The notes: a model not told the origin generated them from the letters alone. 64,000 nt of DNA from Acanthosepion pharaonis (GCA_903632075.3 CAHIKZ030004540.1:1560001-1624000), one strand, 5' to 3'. Counted from the first letter of the stretch, positions 43,501-55,920 are shown. Translations and numbers: made by a program.

Positions 43501-46500
43501 TAACGATCTCACAGCAGTCAGTTTTTTTTTAGTTTTTTTTTTTCTCTTTCTTAAAAAAAAAAATGCTTTTAATTATACTTTTATGAAAGTACCATTTGTT
43601 ATGTTTTTATTTTTCTTTCTTTTTACTACCTTTTTTCCTTTCTTTCATTGCTATCATTTCTTTATTTGTTCTTTTCTATCATTTCTTTTTCTTTTCTATC
43701 ATTCTTCCTCTCTGTTTTCTTCCTATCATTTTCTTTTCTTTTATTACGTTCATTTCTCTTTTTTCTTCTACCGTTGTTTTTTTTACTTTCTTCAATCTCC
43801 TTTTCTATCATCTTTTTCACTATCATTCCTATTTTCTTTTATACTATAGTTTCTCTTTTTTCTTTTTCTTTTCTCTTTCTATCCTTACTAACCTTTTTCT
43901 TTCTTTCTTGTTTCTATTTTGCTATCATTTTCTTTTGTTGCTAAGGTTTCTTTTTCTTCTACTTTAATACGTCTTTTTCACTATCATTACTCTTTTTCTT
44001 TTCTGAATATCGCTCTTTCTCTGTCATTTTCTTTCTTTTTTTACTATCATTCCTTTTTCCTTTCTTTTGTTACTGTTATTCCTCATTTTCTTTCCATTTT
44101 TCTATCATTTCTCTATTTCTTTTTTCTTTTTCTTTTTCTTTTATTTCATTCCTCTTTTTCTTACTATCATCTTTCTTTTCATAATCATTCCTCATTCTTT
44201 CTCACTGTCATTCTTTATTTTCTTACTATCATTTTTTCTTATTTTTTTTCACTATCATTTCTTTTTTCTTTTATATCATTCCTCTTTCTCTTATCTTTCT
44301 TTTCATAATCATTCCTCATTTTTTCTCACTGTCATTCTTTCTTTTCTTACTATCATTTTTTCTTATTTTTTTTCACTATCATTTCTTTTTTCTTTTCTTT
44401 TATATCATTCCTCTTTCTCTTATCTTTCTTTTCATAATCATTCCTCATTTTTTCTCACTGTCATTCTTTATTTTCTTACTATCATTTTTTCTTATTTTTT
44501 TTCATTATCATTTCTTTTTTCTTTTCTTTTATATCATTCCTCTTTCTCTTATCTTTCTTTTTTCATAATCATTCCTCATTTTTTCTCACTGTCATTCTTT
44601 CTTTTCTTACTATCATTTTTTTCTTATTTTTTCACTATCATTTCTTTTTTTTCTTTTCTTTTATATCATTCCTCTTTCTCTTATCTTTCTTTTCATAATC
44701 ATTCCTCATTCTTTCTCACTGTCATTCTTTCTTTTTTCTTACTATCTTTTTTTCTTATTTTTTTCACTATCATTTTTCTTTTTTTTTTTTATATCATTCA
44801 TCTTTCTCTTATCTTTCTTTTCATAATCATTCCTCATTTTTTTCTCACTGTCATTCTTTATTTTCTTACTATCATTTTTCTTATTTTTTTTTCTATCATT
44901 TTTTTTTCTTTTTTTTATATCATTCCTCTTTTCTCTTATCTTTCTTTTTCATAATCATTCCTTTCATTCTTTCTCACTGTCATTCTTTCTTTTCTTACTG
45001 TCATTTTTTTTTTCTTTTTTTTCACTATCATTTTTTTTTTCTTTTTTTATATCATTCCTCTTTCTCTTATCTTTCTTTTCATAATCATTCCTCATTTTTC
45101 TCACTGTCATTCTTTATTTTTCTTACTATCATTTTTTCTTATTTTTTTTTCACTATCATTTTTTTTTCTTTTCTTTTATATCATTCCTTTTTCTCTTATC
45201 TTTCTTTTCATAATCATTCTCATTTTTCTCACTGTCATTCTTTCTTTTCTTACTATCATTTTTTTCTTTTTTTTTCACTATCATTTCTTTTTTTTTTTTT
45301 CTTTTATATCATTCCTCTTTCTCTTATCTTTCTTTTCATAATCATTCCTCATTCTTTCTCACTGTCATTCTTTCTTTTCTTACTATCATTTTTTCTTATT
45401 TTTTTTTCACTATCATTTCTTTTTTCTTTTATATCATTCCTCTTTCTCTTATCTTTCTTTTCATAATCATTCCTCATTTTTTCTCACTGTCATTCTTTAT
45501 TTTCTTACTATCATTTTTTTTTTTATTTTTTTTTTCACTATCATTTCTTTTTCTTTTTCTTTTATATTTTCTTTCTCTTATTTTCTTTTTAATATCATTC
45601 CTCTTTCTTTTCTTATCATTTTTTCTTATTTTTTTTCATTTTTTTTTTTCTTTTTCTTTTAATCATTCCTCATTTTTTTTCTCATTCCTTTCATTCATTT
45701 TTCTTTTCTTACTATCATTTTTTCTTATTTTTTTTCACTATCATTTCTTTTTTCTTTTCTTTTATATCATTCATTCCTCTTTCTCTTATCTTTCTTTTCA
45801 TAATCATTCCTCATTTTTTTCTCACTGTCATTCTTTCTTTTCTTACTATCATTTTTTCTTTTTTTTTTCACTATCATTTTCTTTTTTTTTTCTTTTATAT
45901 CATTCCTCTTTCTCTTATCTTTCTTTTCATAATCATTCCTCATTTTTTCTCACTGTCATTCTTTCTTTTCTTACTATCATTTTTTCTTATTTTTTTTTTT
46001 CACTATCATTTCTTTTTTCTTTTCTTTTATATCATTCCTCTTTCTCTTATCTTTCTTTTCATAATCATTCCTCATTTTTTCTCACTGTCATTCTTTCTTT
46101 TCTTACTATCATTTTTTCTTATTTTTTTTTCACTATCATTTCTTTTTTCTTTTATATCATTCCTCTTTCTCTTATCTTTCTTTTCATAATCATTCCTCAT
46201 TCTTTCTCACTGTCATTCTTTCTTTTCTTACTATCATTTTTTCTTATTTTTTTTTCACTATCATTTCTTTTTTCTTTTATATCATTCATCTTTCTCTTAT
46301 CTTTCTTTTCATAATCATTCCTCATTTTTTCTCACTGTCATTCTTTATTTTCTTACTATCATTTTTTCTTATTTTTTTTTTCACTATCATTTCTTTTTTC
46401 TTTTCTTTTATATCATTCCTCTTTCTCTTATCTTTCTTTTCATAATCATTCCTCATTTTTTCTCACTGTCATTCTTTCTTTTCTTACTATCATTTTTTCT

Positions 46501-48900
46501 TATTTTTTTTCACTATCATTTTTTTTTTTCTTTTATATCATTCCTCTTTCTCTTATCTTTCTTTTTTCATAATCATTCTCTTTTTTTCTCACTGTCATTC
46601 TTTTTTTTTTTTACTTATCATTTTTTCTTATTTTTTTTTTCACTATCATTTCTTTTTTCTTTTCTTTTATATCATTCCTCTTTCTCTTATCTTTCTTTTC
46701 ATAATCATTCCTCATTTTTTCTCACTGTCATTCTTTCTTTTCTTACTATCATTTTTTCTTATTTTTTTCACTATCATTTCTTTTTTCTTTTCTTTTATAT
46801 CATTCCTCTTTCTCTTATCTTTCTTTTCATAATCATTCCTCATTTTTTCTCACTGTCATTCTTTCTTTTCTTACTATCATTTTTTCTTATTTTTTTTTCA
46901 CTATCATTTCTTTTTTCTTTTATATCATTCATCTTTCTCTTATCTTTCTTTTCATAATCATTCCTCATTTTTTCTCACTGTCATTCTTTTATTTTCTTAC
47001 TATCATTTTTTCTTATTTTTTTTTTTTCACTATCATTTCTTTTTCTTTTCTTTTATATCATTCCTCTTTCTCTTATCTTTCTTTTCATAATCATTTTTTC
47101 CTCATTTTTTCTCACTATCATTCTTTTCTTATTTTCTTACATAATATCATTTTTTTTTCACTTATTCTTTTTTTTTTTTCACTATCATTTTTTTTCTTTT
47201 TTTTTTTATATCATTTTTTTTTCTTTTCTTTTTTATCATTTCTCTTTCTCTTATCTTTCTTTTCATAATCATTCCTCATTTTTTCTCACTGTCATTCTTT
47301 ATTTTCTTACTATCATTTTTTCTTATTTTTTTTTTCACTATCATTTTTTTTTTTCTTTTCTTTTTTATCATTCCTCTTTCTCTTATCTTTTTTTTCTTTT
47401 CATAATCATTCCTCATTTTTTTTTCTCACTGTCATTCTTTATTTTCTTACTATCATTTTTTTCTTATTTTTTTTTTCACTATCATTTCTTTTTTCTTTTC
47501 TTTTATATCATTCCTCATTTTTTTCTCTTATTCTTTCTTTTCATAATCATTTTTTTCCTTTTTTTTTTTTCTCACTGTCATTCTTTATTTTCATTTTTTC
47601 TATCATTTTTTCTTTTTTTTTTTTCATTTTTCATTTCTTTTTTTTTTTCTTTTATATCATTCCTCTTTCTCTTATCTTTCTTTTCATAATCATTCCTCAT
47701 TTTTTCTCACTGTCATTCTTTATTTTCTTACTATCATTTTTTCTTATTTTTTCATTATCATTTTTTTTTTTTTTCTTTTATATCATTCCTCTTTCTCTTA
47801 TCTTTCTTTTCATAATCATTCCTCATTTTTTTTCTCACTGTCATTCTTTCTTTTCTTACTATCATTTTTTCTTATTTTTTTCACTATCATTTTTTTTTCT
47901 TTTCTTTTATATCATTCCTCTTTCTCTTATCTTTCTTTTTTCATAATCATTCCTCATTTTTTTCTCACTGTCATTCTTTTTTTCTTTTCTTACTATCATT
48001 TTTTCTTATTTTTTTTTTTTCACTATCATTTCTTTTTCTTTTCTTTTATATCATTCCTCTTTCTCTTATCTTTCTTTTCATAATCATTCCTCATTCTTTT
48101 TTTTCTCATTGTCATTCTTTTTTTTTCTTACTATCATTTTTTCTTTTTTTTTTTCACTATCATTTCTTTTTTTTTTTTCTTTTATATCATTCATCTTTCT
48201 CTTATCTTTCTTTTCATAATCATTCCTCATTTTTTCTCACTGTCATTCTTTTCTTTTCTTACTATCATTTTTTTTCTTTTTTTTTTCACTATCATTTCTT
48301 TTTTTTTTCTTTTTTATATCATTCCTCTTTCTCTTATCTTTCTTTTCATAATCATTCCTCATTTTTTCTCACTGTCATTCTTTTTATTTTCTTACTATCA
48401 TTTTTTTTTCATTTCTTTTTTTTTTCACTATCATTTCTTTTTTTTCTTTTATATCATTCCTCTTTCTTTTCTTTTTTCATAATCATTCCTCATTTTTTTT
48501 TTTATATCATTCTTTCTTTTTTTCTTACTATCATTTTTCTTATTTTTTTCACTATCATTTCTTTTTTCTTTTCTTTTATATCATTCCTCTTTCTCTTATC
48601 TTTCTTTTCATAATCATTCCTCATTCTTCTGTCATTCTTTCTTTTCTTACTATCATTTTTTTTCTTATTTCTTTTTTCACTATCATTTCTTTTTTCTTAT
48701 TATTAATTCTGTATTTTTTCTTTTATATCATTCCTCTTTTTCTTACTATCATTCTTTCTTTTCTTATTTCTTTTTTCTTACTATCATTTCCTCTTTTCTT
48801 ACTATCATTTCTTTTTTTTTCTTATTTTTCTTTCTTACTATTTTCCTCTTACTATTATTTTCTTTTGTTATTAATTTTTTTTTTCTTTATTGTGCTGTCC
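43500..48900. repeat. Pyrimidine-only satellite, about 125-bp units
   Basis: From about 44100 to 48700 units of 115-130 bp repeat: CTCTTATCTTTCTTTTCATA, ATCATTCCTCATTTTTTCTC, ACTGTCATTCTTTCTTTTCT, TACTATCATTTTTTCTTATT, CACTATCATTTCTTTTTTCT, TTTATATCATTCC. Unit starts include 44291, 44420 and 44549. The + strand is almost free of G (one per unit, in CTGTC). 43500-44100 and 48700-48900 are irregular C/T-rich edges. Frames of up to 295 codons here consist of Phe, Ser, Leu and Tyr and are not genes. Confidence 0.97.
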
Positions 48901-49451
48901 TGTTTTATAGTTTTTTGTTTTTTTTATTTAACCATTTATGATTGACTACAGCATTCTTTCATATTTTTAATGACTGTATCTTTGGTAAAGTCTATTGAAA
49001 TGGTGACAATTGTGGAGGCCTTCCTAAAAGAATGAATAATTACAAATGAAAGAAAATGGTTTTATGGTCTGAACAGGAGAAGGTGATGGCAGCGGTGGGG
49101 TGGGATTCCTGGTGAGTTTCACAAAAAAAAGTTCAACCATTTTCGAGTGGCATTCTGCTTGTAATGTTCAATAAAAAATATTTTCAGTTTCTTTTTTGAT
49201 CACTTGGTAAAAGAAAACTTTTGCTGAAGATAGTTGTATTTTATTTCTTATTTAATGTTGGATAATTGAATGAAGACCATTGTTAGTGTTATGTAAATTC
49301 CTGCCACTTCTGTTTGGCTGAGTAATGTTAAGAGTGAGTCAAGATGAAGCCATTGTAGTAAGGTATTATGTTGAATAATACTAGAAACTTTTATTTCTCT
49401 ACCTTTTGGGTAAGAAGTGATTCAAGGCCATCCACATATGCATATACGGCA

Positions 49452-49455
<4 letters not shown>
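48901..49455. other. Unassigned spacer
   Basis: Nothing recognised; no splice-bounded open frame. Confidence 0.4.
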
Positions 49456-49506
<51 letters not shown>

Positions 49507-49515
49507 TACACACAC
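49456..49515. repeat. (TA)n(CA)n microsatellite
   Basis: TA repeats then CA repeats, directly before a mariner end. Confidence 0.95.
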
Positions 49516-49516
49516 G

Positions 49517-50240
49517 GAGGATGCAATGGATGAATTATCATCTAAATTATGTAAAAATGAAAATAACACTGACATCTCATTTTAACAGATACATCTAACA
49601 AAACTACACAAACATATCTTGAAATGCTAGAGAGTAAATTTATTCAATAAAAATCACCATTGGCTTCAACTACAGCCTCCAGATGACTTCATAATTTCTC
49701 TTCTGGACCCTCTCCTTGTTTAAGTTGGTGAATGCTGCCATAATCCTTGCCTTCAGTTCATCTTTGGTATTACAAGGAGTTTTGTTGGTCTCTCACCCAA
49801 CTGCACGCCACACATTATAATCAAAGGGGTTGCTGTCTGTTTGGGTTCTCTTATTTGTGTGGCATGGTGCAGAGTCCTGTTGCCAGATACATGGTGTTCC
49901 AGTAGCCACTCTGTTGATCCAGGGCCGCACTACTTCCTCAAGGCACTTGATGTAGGCCTCTGTGTTGAGTCTGAGGACCTAACCAAAAAAATTTGTGAGT
50001 TCTTTTCTTATCAGAATGATTAGTGAGTTTTTTCAAGTTGCTATACTTTCTTAATAACCATTAGATGCATCCAACTTTTTTCCAAATCCTCTGCACTATT
50101 CTCAAATTAACACCCAAACACTCTGAAATGCTTGTATTGGATCTTCCAGCAAGAATGCCAAACACTGCAGCATGAGATTTTCCAAATTTCTGGCAGACTG
50201 AATTACATCATGATGCTTAGTAGACTTGACTCTGCAGTTG
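49517..50240 (-). pseudogene. Mariner-like transposase, antisense, internally deleted
   Basis: The right terminal repeat (GATGCAATGGATGAATTATC onward) is at 49517-49590. The minus strand then encodes the C-terminal catalytic part: the ETNKTPCNTKDEL-type segment near 49780, CNPFDYN near 49820 and DSAPCH near 49870, up to about 49980. The start of the transposase (PEIWKIS-like) lies at 50160-50220. About 170 bp between them are unrelated or heavily diverged, so the centre is lost. Same family as 38856-39692. Confidence 0.75.
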
Positions 50241-50304
50241 CTTATCTAGGTGATAATTTGCTGAAAAGTGGAAACCCAAAAGTACACAAAAAATGTTTTT
50301 GAGG

Positions 50305-52273
50305 TTTTCAAGGATTCAGGATTATGGATTCAAGCTGAAAGCCAAAAAATGTGAATTTTCCATGAATAAAATTGAATAAACCAGATCCAGCAAGAGCCAG
50401 TGTTATAAAAGACATGCCTGCTCCTGAAAATGACAGCTCCCTACAAAGTTTTCTGGGTTTGGCAAATTATTACTATGTATTTGTGCCAAACTTTCATTGT
50501 TTGCAAGCTTCATTAAACAATTAAAAAAAGATTCTAAATAGGTTTGAACGATGGAGTGCCAGGAAGCATATGAAAAAATTAAAGGAATGCTAGCATCAGA
50601 CCTGTTTTTGATACATTATGATCCAAAAAAAGAAATAATTGTAGCAACCGATGCTAGTTCATACAGAATAGTAGCCTGCATTATGCATAAACTTAAAGAC
50701 AACTTGATTAAACCTATTGCACATGCATCCAGGACATTTCTTCCAGCCTAAAAGAATTATTCTGTGATAGAAAAGGAGAGTTTAGGGATTGTGTTTGCCC
50801 TTATGAAATTTCATAGATTTATCCTTGGAAGAAGGCTTACCTTACAAACCGATCACAGACCATTGTTAGCTATTTATGGGCCCAAAAGAGACTACCGAGT
50901 CATACAGCTAATAGGCTACAATGACGAGGACCCATCTTATTGAATTACGACTTCAGGATGCAATTCTTGCCATCAAGTAAATTGAGTCACATAGATGGAT
51001 TGTCCAGATTTGTCCCAAGAAATAGTGAACCTTTGGAAGACACAGTCATTGCTTCTCTACAAACGGAAGTAGAGATAAAAAATGTACTATGCAATACTGT
51101 GCAGGAACTACCTGTGACTTTGGAAGAAATAAAAAATGAAGCGTCGGATGACAGTTTTATTGTAGAAATGAAGAAATAAACTAAAAGACAGGTAAAACAG
51201 AATCCAAGGTGTATTTGATTTGCCTTGATGTTCTCATGTATAACGAAAAAGTGGTGGTACCTTTATCACTAAAGAAATGAATCCTGAAAGAATTCCATAC
51301 AGGAAACTCTGGTATATTCAGAATGACAAGCTTAATGAGAAGTTATGTATACTGGCCTAGCATGGATAGAGACATCGAATGTTTGGCAAAGGCTGTGCTT
51401 TGGCAGCTAAAGCACCACTAATTAAGTTCAACCCATGGCCAGAAACTTACCACCCATGGTCACGTCTGCATATTGACTTTGCTGGTCCACTTAATGGTTC
51501 ATATTATTTGATCATTCTAGACAGTTTTTCCACATAGCCATAGATAATAAGATGTAAGAAACCAACCATGCAAGTAGTAATTGGGTTTCAACACAAACTG
51601 TTCGCAAGGTTCACAGTACCAGATTCTATTGTTTTCAATAATGGCACCCAATTTACATCAAAAGAATTTAAGGGATTTTGTAAAATGTTTGTAGTAGAGC
51701 ACATAACAATTGCCCCTTACCACCCTAAAAACATTGGCCAAGCAGAGCATTTTGTGGATACCTTTAAGAGGGCCCTAAAAAAATCCAACAGTGGGTCTGC
51801 GGATGTAGCATTGCAACAGTTTCTACAAGTGTATCAGCTTACACCAAATAAAAATGCAGCTTTGGCCATGACTCTGGGAGAAATTATGTTTGCACAGAAA
51901 ATAAGATCAGTCTTTGACAAGCTGATACCAAAGAAGAAAACAGTCGAATATACAGTACAAAAAAACTGGAAATAATTTTTACAAAGTGGATGAAAAGGTT
52001 TTTTAAGCGAGTGTATCAGACAAGGAAGAGATATTGGGAAATTGGAACTATTGTCAAAAGAATTGGTAGGATGATACTCAAGTGGATGTTGAGCCTTCTT
52101 TTTGGCACATTTGATGTGGCCATTCCTTGGAGAGCTCCTAAGACAAAAATCAGGAAAAGTCAAAGTAAGAGGAAAAGAAGGAATACAGAGAGAATTGACA
52201 TTAACCTGAAAAGGAAAAGATATTGACTCTGGGCAGAGAAAATCTAAAAAAAGAGGGGAGGGGGTTATATACT
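50305..52273 (+). pseudogene. Ty3/gypsy retrotransposon pol remnant (RT end, RNase H, integrase)
   Basis: In order: end of reverse transcriptase and connection (GFKLKAKKCEF near 50365; LQSFLGLANYYYVFVPNF near 50440), RNase H (VATDAS near 50645, SVIEKESLGIVFALMKFHRF and LQTDHRPLLAIYG near 50765-50880), tether (SHIDGLSRF near 50985), integrase core (HIDFAGPL near 51470; FNNGTQFTSKEFKGF near 51630; HPKNIGQAEHFVDTFKRAL near 51725), and a basic C-terminal segment. Stops and frameshifts occur at least near 50750, 50940, 51178 and 51535. The integrase second Asp (normally DNGTQF) reads Asn. gag, protease and most of RT are missing. Polypurine tract and 3' LTR follow. Dead element. Confidence 0.85.
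52244..52264 (+). promoter_or_regulatory. Polypurine tract
   Basis: AAAAAAAGAGGGGAGGGGG just upstream of the 3' LTR. In LTR elements this primes plus-strand synthesis. Confidence 0.75.
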
Positions 52274-52522
52274 TGTTATGGTGAAACACACCTATTCTAT
52301 AGTTAATAGACTCTCCCATCTAATATAAGGAGTAGTAGTAAGAGAATCAAGGGTCAGTCGATGTTGGACGACAGTAGTCGAATACGAAAGTAGTCAGCGA
52401 CCACAACAAGATTACTCTGCATAATACCTATTATATCAAGTTCCTAATGTTTTGTACATCGAACTTATTTAAGACCAATTTAGTATAAATACAAGCCTCC
52501 ACAGCGAAATAACTCCACAACA
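52274..52522 (+). mobile_element. 3' LTR of the gypsy element
   Basis: Begins TGTTATGGTGAAACACACCT and ends ACTCCACAACA, 249 bp. It matches the solo LTRs at 57820-58076 and 62395-62661 in order: CTCTCCCA, AGTCAGTCGATGTTGGACGA, ACTAGATTACTCTGC-like, ATTATATCAAGTTCCTAA, AATACAAGCCTCCAC. No 5' LTR is seen, so no target duplication can be checked. Confidence 0.85.
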
Positions 52523-52778
52523 ATACTGTACCTCTGAACACTAATCCTCATAAATACATTGAACATGATGGTAAGTGGGGGTAATATGCTGTAGCCCACC
52601 ACGAGCAGTGGTTTACCTACTTCACGCCACTGGCGAGTATTGTATTTGGTTGATGTTATAAAGATTACCATTTCATTTCCAACCTCTGTTTTGGTTATTC
52701 CTCATTCAGTAACCCTTTTTAGATTACAAAAGAAAGAAAGAAAGAAAAAATTATATACCTTACCTATGTACACTAATG

Positions 52779-52779
<1 letters not shown>
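52523..52779. other. Unassigned spacer
   Basis: Nothing recognised apart from an AAAG-rich run at 52730-52750. Confidence 0.4.
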
Positions 52780-52833
<54 letters not shown>

Positions 52834-52835
52834 AC
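52780..52835. repeat. (TA)n(CA)n microsatellite
   Basis: TA tract ending in CACACATACA. Confidence 0.95.
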
Positions 52836-52837
52836 TA

Positions 52838-53285
52838 TTTACGTTGTTCAGTCATCATTTTTATTGTCATCTTCACAACATTTCACCCTTTGTATGCTCC
52901 AGCCTTCTTAAGGTGATATATATTGAAAATTCAAACTGAGTACACAGATATATGGTCTAGTGGATAAAAGCATTAGTTAAAGCAATCCCAAAGAGTTGAG
53001 AGTTCAAGAGCTGGCTACAGCATCAGTGAAAAAAGTTTGAAGAGTTGAGTTACTATAGGGAAATAACTGAAACTGAGATATCCAGAAAAGGCATGGCATG
53101 TGGAACTAGAATAATCTACGCTGGTGGATGAAATAAAGGGTTGAGTTCAAAATTCCAACATACATTGCCTGAAGAGGGTCAGAGTGTACAACAACCGAAA
53201 CATGGTGAATATGACAATGAAGATGAGGACAACAATCCAAACAGTGTAAATTGTGTAAATATAAATATATGAAAATGCAGAAAAG
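52838..53285. repeat. Inverted pair of CTGAAGA/GAAAC modules enclosing a SINE
   Basis: 52840-52945 carries the module in the orientation seen at 17825-18192 (CACTATTTACGTTGTTCAGT, TCACAACATTTCACCCTTTG, CAGCCTTCTTAAGG). 53120-53260 carries it inverted (TTGCCTGAAGAGGGTCAG, CAACCGAAACATGGTGA, AATGAAGATGAGGACAACAA). A tRNA-like SINE lies between them. Confidence 0.75.
52947..53035 (+). repeat. tRNA-derived SINE-like sequence
   Basis: Box A-like TGGTCTAGTGGATAAAAGCA (52953 onward) and box B-like GAGTTCAAGAGC (53000-53011) at tRNA spacing. Only this copy is seen in the window. Confidence 0.5.
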
Positions 53286-53511
53286 CATTCTTCTTTTGAT
53301 ATCCTTTTCAGCTAACACTTTATCAGAAAAGCATGTTGGTAAAATTTAAAATTGACAGAATAACAATTCGCACTGTAAGGAAAGAAAATAAAAACTGAAG
53401 CTGATATGTGTAAACGCTAAGCAGTCTGAGTTCTGCATAGGACAGTAAACAAAGTGTCACTATATTTTGCCTCACACTCTGAATTTCCTAGCAAATGCTG
53501 GCCAATGTCCA

Positions 53512-53632
53512 TATATATATATATATATATTTATTTCATAGTAAAAAAAGAAAGAACAGTAAGATATATAATCTGGTGTTCTTATTGATATTTTTATTTT
53601 TACAAAATAGTGCTCAATGTAAATTTACAGAG
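53512..53632 (-). repeat. Copy of foldback element F flank
   Basis: 53545-53632 matches 42482-42568 (AAGAACAGTAAGATATATAA, GGTGTTCTTAT, TTTTTACAAAATAGTGCTCA). On the minus strand ATTGAGCACT is 53609-53618 with a CCTCTG variant upstream (53628-53633). The hairpin is missing. (TA)n at 53512-53531. Confidence 0.75.
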
Positions 53633-53759
53633 GATAAATATTAATTAACTAATTTAAAAATATGGTTCCATCCATGTTCCACATGCTGGGATCACCCTCC
53701 ACCTCAGGCTGATAACATCAGGAAGTCTTCTACTTGACACATTGACCATGGTGAGATTC

Positions 53760-53761
<2 letters not shown>

Positions 53762-53800
<39 letters not shown>
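53762..53800. repeat. (TA)n microsatellite
   Basis: TA tract. Confidence 0.95.
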
Positions 53801-53802
<2 letters not shown>

Positions 53803-53814
53803 ATTTTCAGTGAA

Positions 53815-54430
53815 TGCTCTTGATTAGATGCTTTCTTTATTTATTAAATAGTATATTTATTTTCGTCTATTGGCCTGAATATTCAAGAATTCTTATTAGA
53901 GAAAAATATGCACAATCTGGCATTATTTGCATTCCGCTGGCGAAAACCATCATTAGATCTGATAGGATTTGAACCTCTCAGCCATGGAGTGCATTGATGG
54001 CCAAGCGAAGTTGAATAGTACCTTTAAACACAGATTTCTCTCTGACTCTGAATATAGACATATCTGCTCAGTTTTGTATTCTAATGTAAACAAAGCAATT
54101 CCTAAAGAAAAAGTTTTTTTTTTTTTCATTTATCAATTAGATTTTATTACTTAAAATTTATTTAAAGAATAAAATTTATTAAAGAATATATTTACTTTTG
54201 CCTCTTGGCCTGAATATTTGAGAAATCTTATTAGAAAAAAATATGCACATATGTCAGATAAGGCCAAGGTAAAGTTGGGAGATTGTATCGCATCATGTGT
54301 ACATGTAGTGAAGCCCAGCTGGCTTGACTTAGATATCAGCATTTCAAAGCCTGGGTTTAACACTGATGCTACGAGGAAATTTGCAACTATTTCAGCCACG
54401 AACCTAACTCAGGCTAAAAGAAAATATTGA
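53815..54430. repeat. Interspersed repeat Y, copies 2 and 3 in tandem
   Basis: 53830-54105 matches 31390-31700, including GCTCAGTTTTGTATTCTAATG. 54165-54430 again has CTTGGCCTGAATATTTGAGA and AATCTTATTAGAAAAAAATA. No coding content. Confidence 0.75.
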
Positions 54431-54920
54431 CGGATACAGTGTTAAAAACAATAAACATGAAGATAATACAAAACCTTATCACTCAGTCCTGTGATTCTAT
54501 CTGTGAAATAAAAGATATAATGTGAAAGTAGAATAATAAAAATAATTCTTCTTAATATTAAACAACACCAGTAAAAACAGAATGCACTAGCCAAGATATG
54601 ACCAAAAAAAACAAAGATTAGGATTCAGGTTTGAATAATTCATAGTGTCAAGAAAATAGTCCTCCAATACTTTTGAAAATACTATGAATAATTCACTGGT
54701 CCCAAATAACAAAGATGAGGATACAGGCCTGAATAAGTCATGGAGTCAAGAATATAGTTCTTCGATACTTTAGAAAATACTATGAATACTATACTGGCCA
54801 AGATAAGACTAGAAATAACAAAGATTAGGATACAAGTCTGAATAATTCATGGAGTCAAGCAAATAATTAATTTCAGTGCTTGAGATAACATTGGCCAAAA
54901 CTCAGTTATCAAAAAAAAAA
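54431..54920. repeat. About 115-bp diverged tandem units
   Basis: AACAAAGAT(T/G)AGGAT(A/T)CAGG recurs near 54609, 54708 and 54817 with TGAATAATTCAT(A/G)G(A/T)GTCAAGAA and ACT(A/T)TTGAAAATACTATGAA. Three to four copies. Confidence 0.7.
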
Positions 54921-55440
54921 AAAAAAAATGAACTGAAAATTTGAAGAATTTTGTTAATTTTTGAAATTTTTGGAAACAATTCCCTTGTCTTGATTTTGCC
55001 ATTGATTGGCAGTAGAATCGATACCAAAAAAAATTTCAAATTTCACATCTTTGAACTTTTAATTGTCTATTGCTTTACAACCAATTCCCTTCTTCTTTCC
55101 ATTGTCATTTAAACTGATCGTTCATTTCATTGAACCATCGATTGACAGCTAAATTGATTCACTAAGGTCCGATCAAGTCACTCTCTTGGAATTGGCAATT
55201 ATGCTTTTATTTGTCAATTGATTGATAGTTGGATCAATTTCTTGATAATTATTTGCATTTTCATACTGAATGTTATTTTCATTTAAAGATTAATTGATAG
55301 CAGAATCATTTTATCTGTCCATGCAGTCTATAAAGGATTGGAGATAAGTTCAAAAGGCATACTTGAAGTTGATCAATATTTGACTCATAAACAAGATTCA
55401 TGAGTTGTTTTATTGATATTTCAATGTTTATTTACATCAT
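54921..55440. repeat. Diverged short repeats around ATTGATAGCAGAATCAATT
   Basis: Phrases such as CATTGATTGGCAGTAGAATC, ATTGACAGCTAAATTGATTC, ATTGATAGTTGGATCAATTT and ATTGATAGCAGAATCATTTT recur about every 60-115 bp, suggesting a decayed minisatellite. Confidence 0.45.
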
Positions 55441-55449
55441 CCTCAGAAC

Positions 55450-55725
55450 ATTATTGTTGTGGCCTTGTTAGGGCCAGAAATAAAGAGACAAGAGTGGAAT
55501 TGAGTTAAACAAATATATTAACAGAAACAGTAACAGAAACATATACAAACAAGAGAAGTTACAGCAAGAATATTCGGTCCGACTGTCAGAGGTGAATACT
55601 GGAAACATCCCTCTCTAAAAGGCAGTACCTGCTCCTATTTATAGCTGGGAGAGTCCATACATGCGTGGGTAAATTACCATAATAATTATGAATAGAAATT
55701 ATAGCTTTCTTTCATTATTTTTCTC
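55450..55725 (-). repeat. Possible antisense LTR
   Basis: On the minus strand a TATAAATAGGAG box lies at 55635-55646, followed by about 150 bp and a TTTATTTCTGGCCCTAACAA ending near 55470, as at an LTR end. No partner LTR or internal domains. Confidence 0.4.
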
Positions 55726-55739
55726 TCTCATAAAATGTA

Positions 55740-55760
55740 ATGTGTGTGTGTGTGTTTGTG
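55740..55760. repeat. Short (TG)n
   Basis: TG dinucleotides. Confidence 0.85.
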
Positions 55761-55789
55761 TATGTACATATTATATGCGCAGTACTTAT

Positions 55790-55918
55790 TGGAAAGTGCT
55801 CAATATTAGTGATAGAGCTTACATATTTAGTTGGATTGATGTGAGTTTGTGACCCTGGGTTTCACACTACGATCGCAAATGGCGTGAAACCCAAGGTCAC
55901 AAATGCACATCAATTCAA

Positions 55919-55920
<2 letters not shown>
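55790..55920 (-). repeat. Foldback element G with bipartite motif
   Basis: AGTTGGATTGATGTGAGTTT followed by GTGACCCTGGGTTTCAC (55837-55874) is the inverse of GTGAAACCCAAGGTCACAAA and TGCACATCAATTCAACT (55883-55920). On the minus strand the hairpin is followed by GCTCTA (55813-55818), 8 nt, ATTGAGCACT (55795-55804). (TA)n (55921-55957) is at the far side. GAAACCC and GGGTC or GGTC in each arm resemble the 3' half of a hammerhead. Confidence 0.8.

Noticed and set aside
44067..44954. 295-codon open frame on the + strand
   Set aside because: It lies inside the pyrimidine satellite and encodes almost only Phe, Ser, Leu, Tyr and Ile; openness follows from the lack of G and few TAA/TAG combinations.
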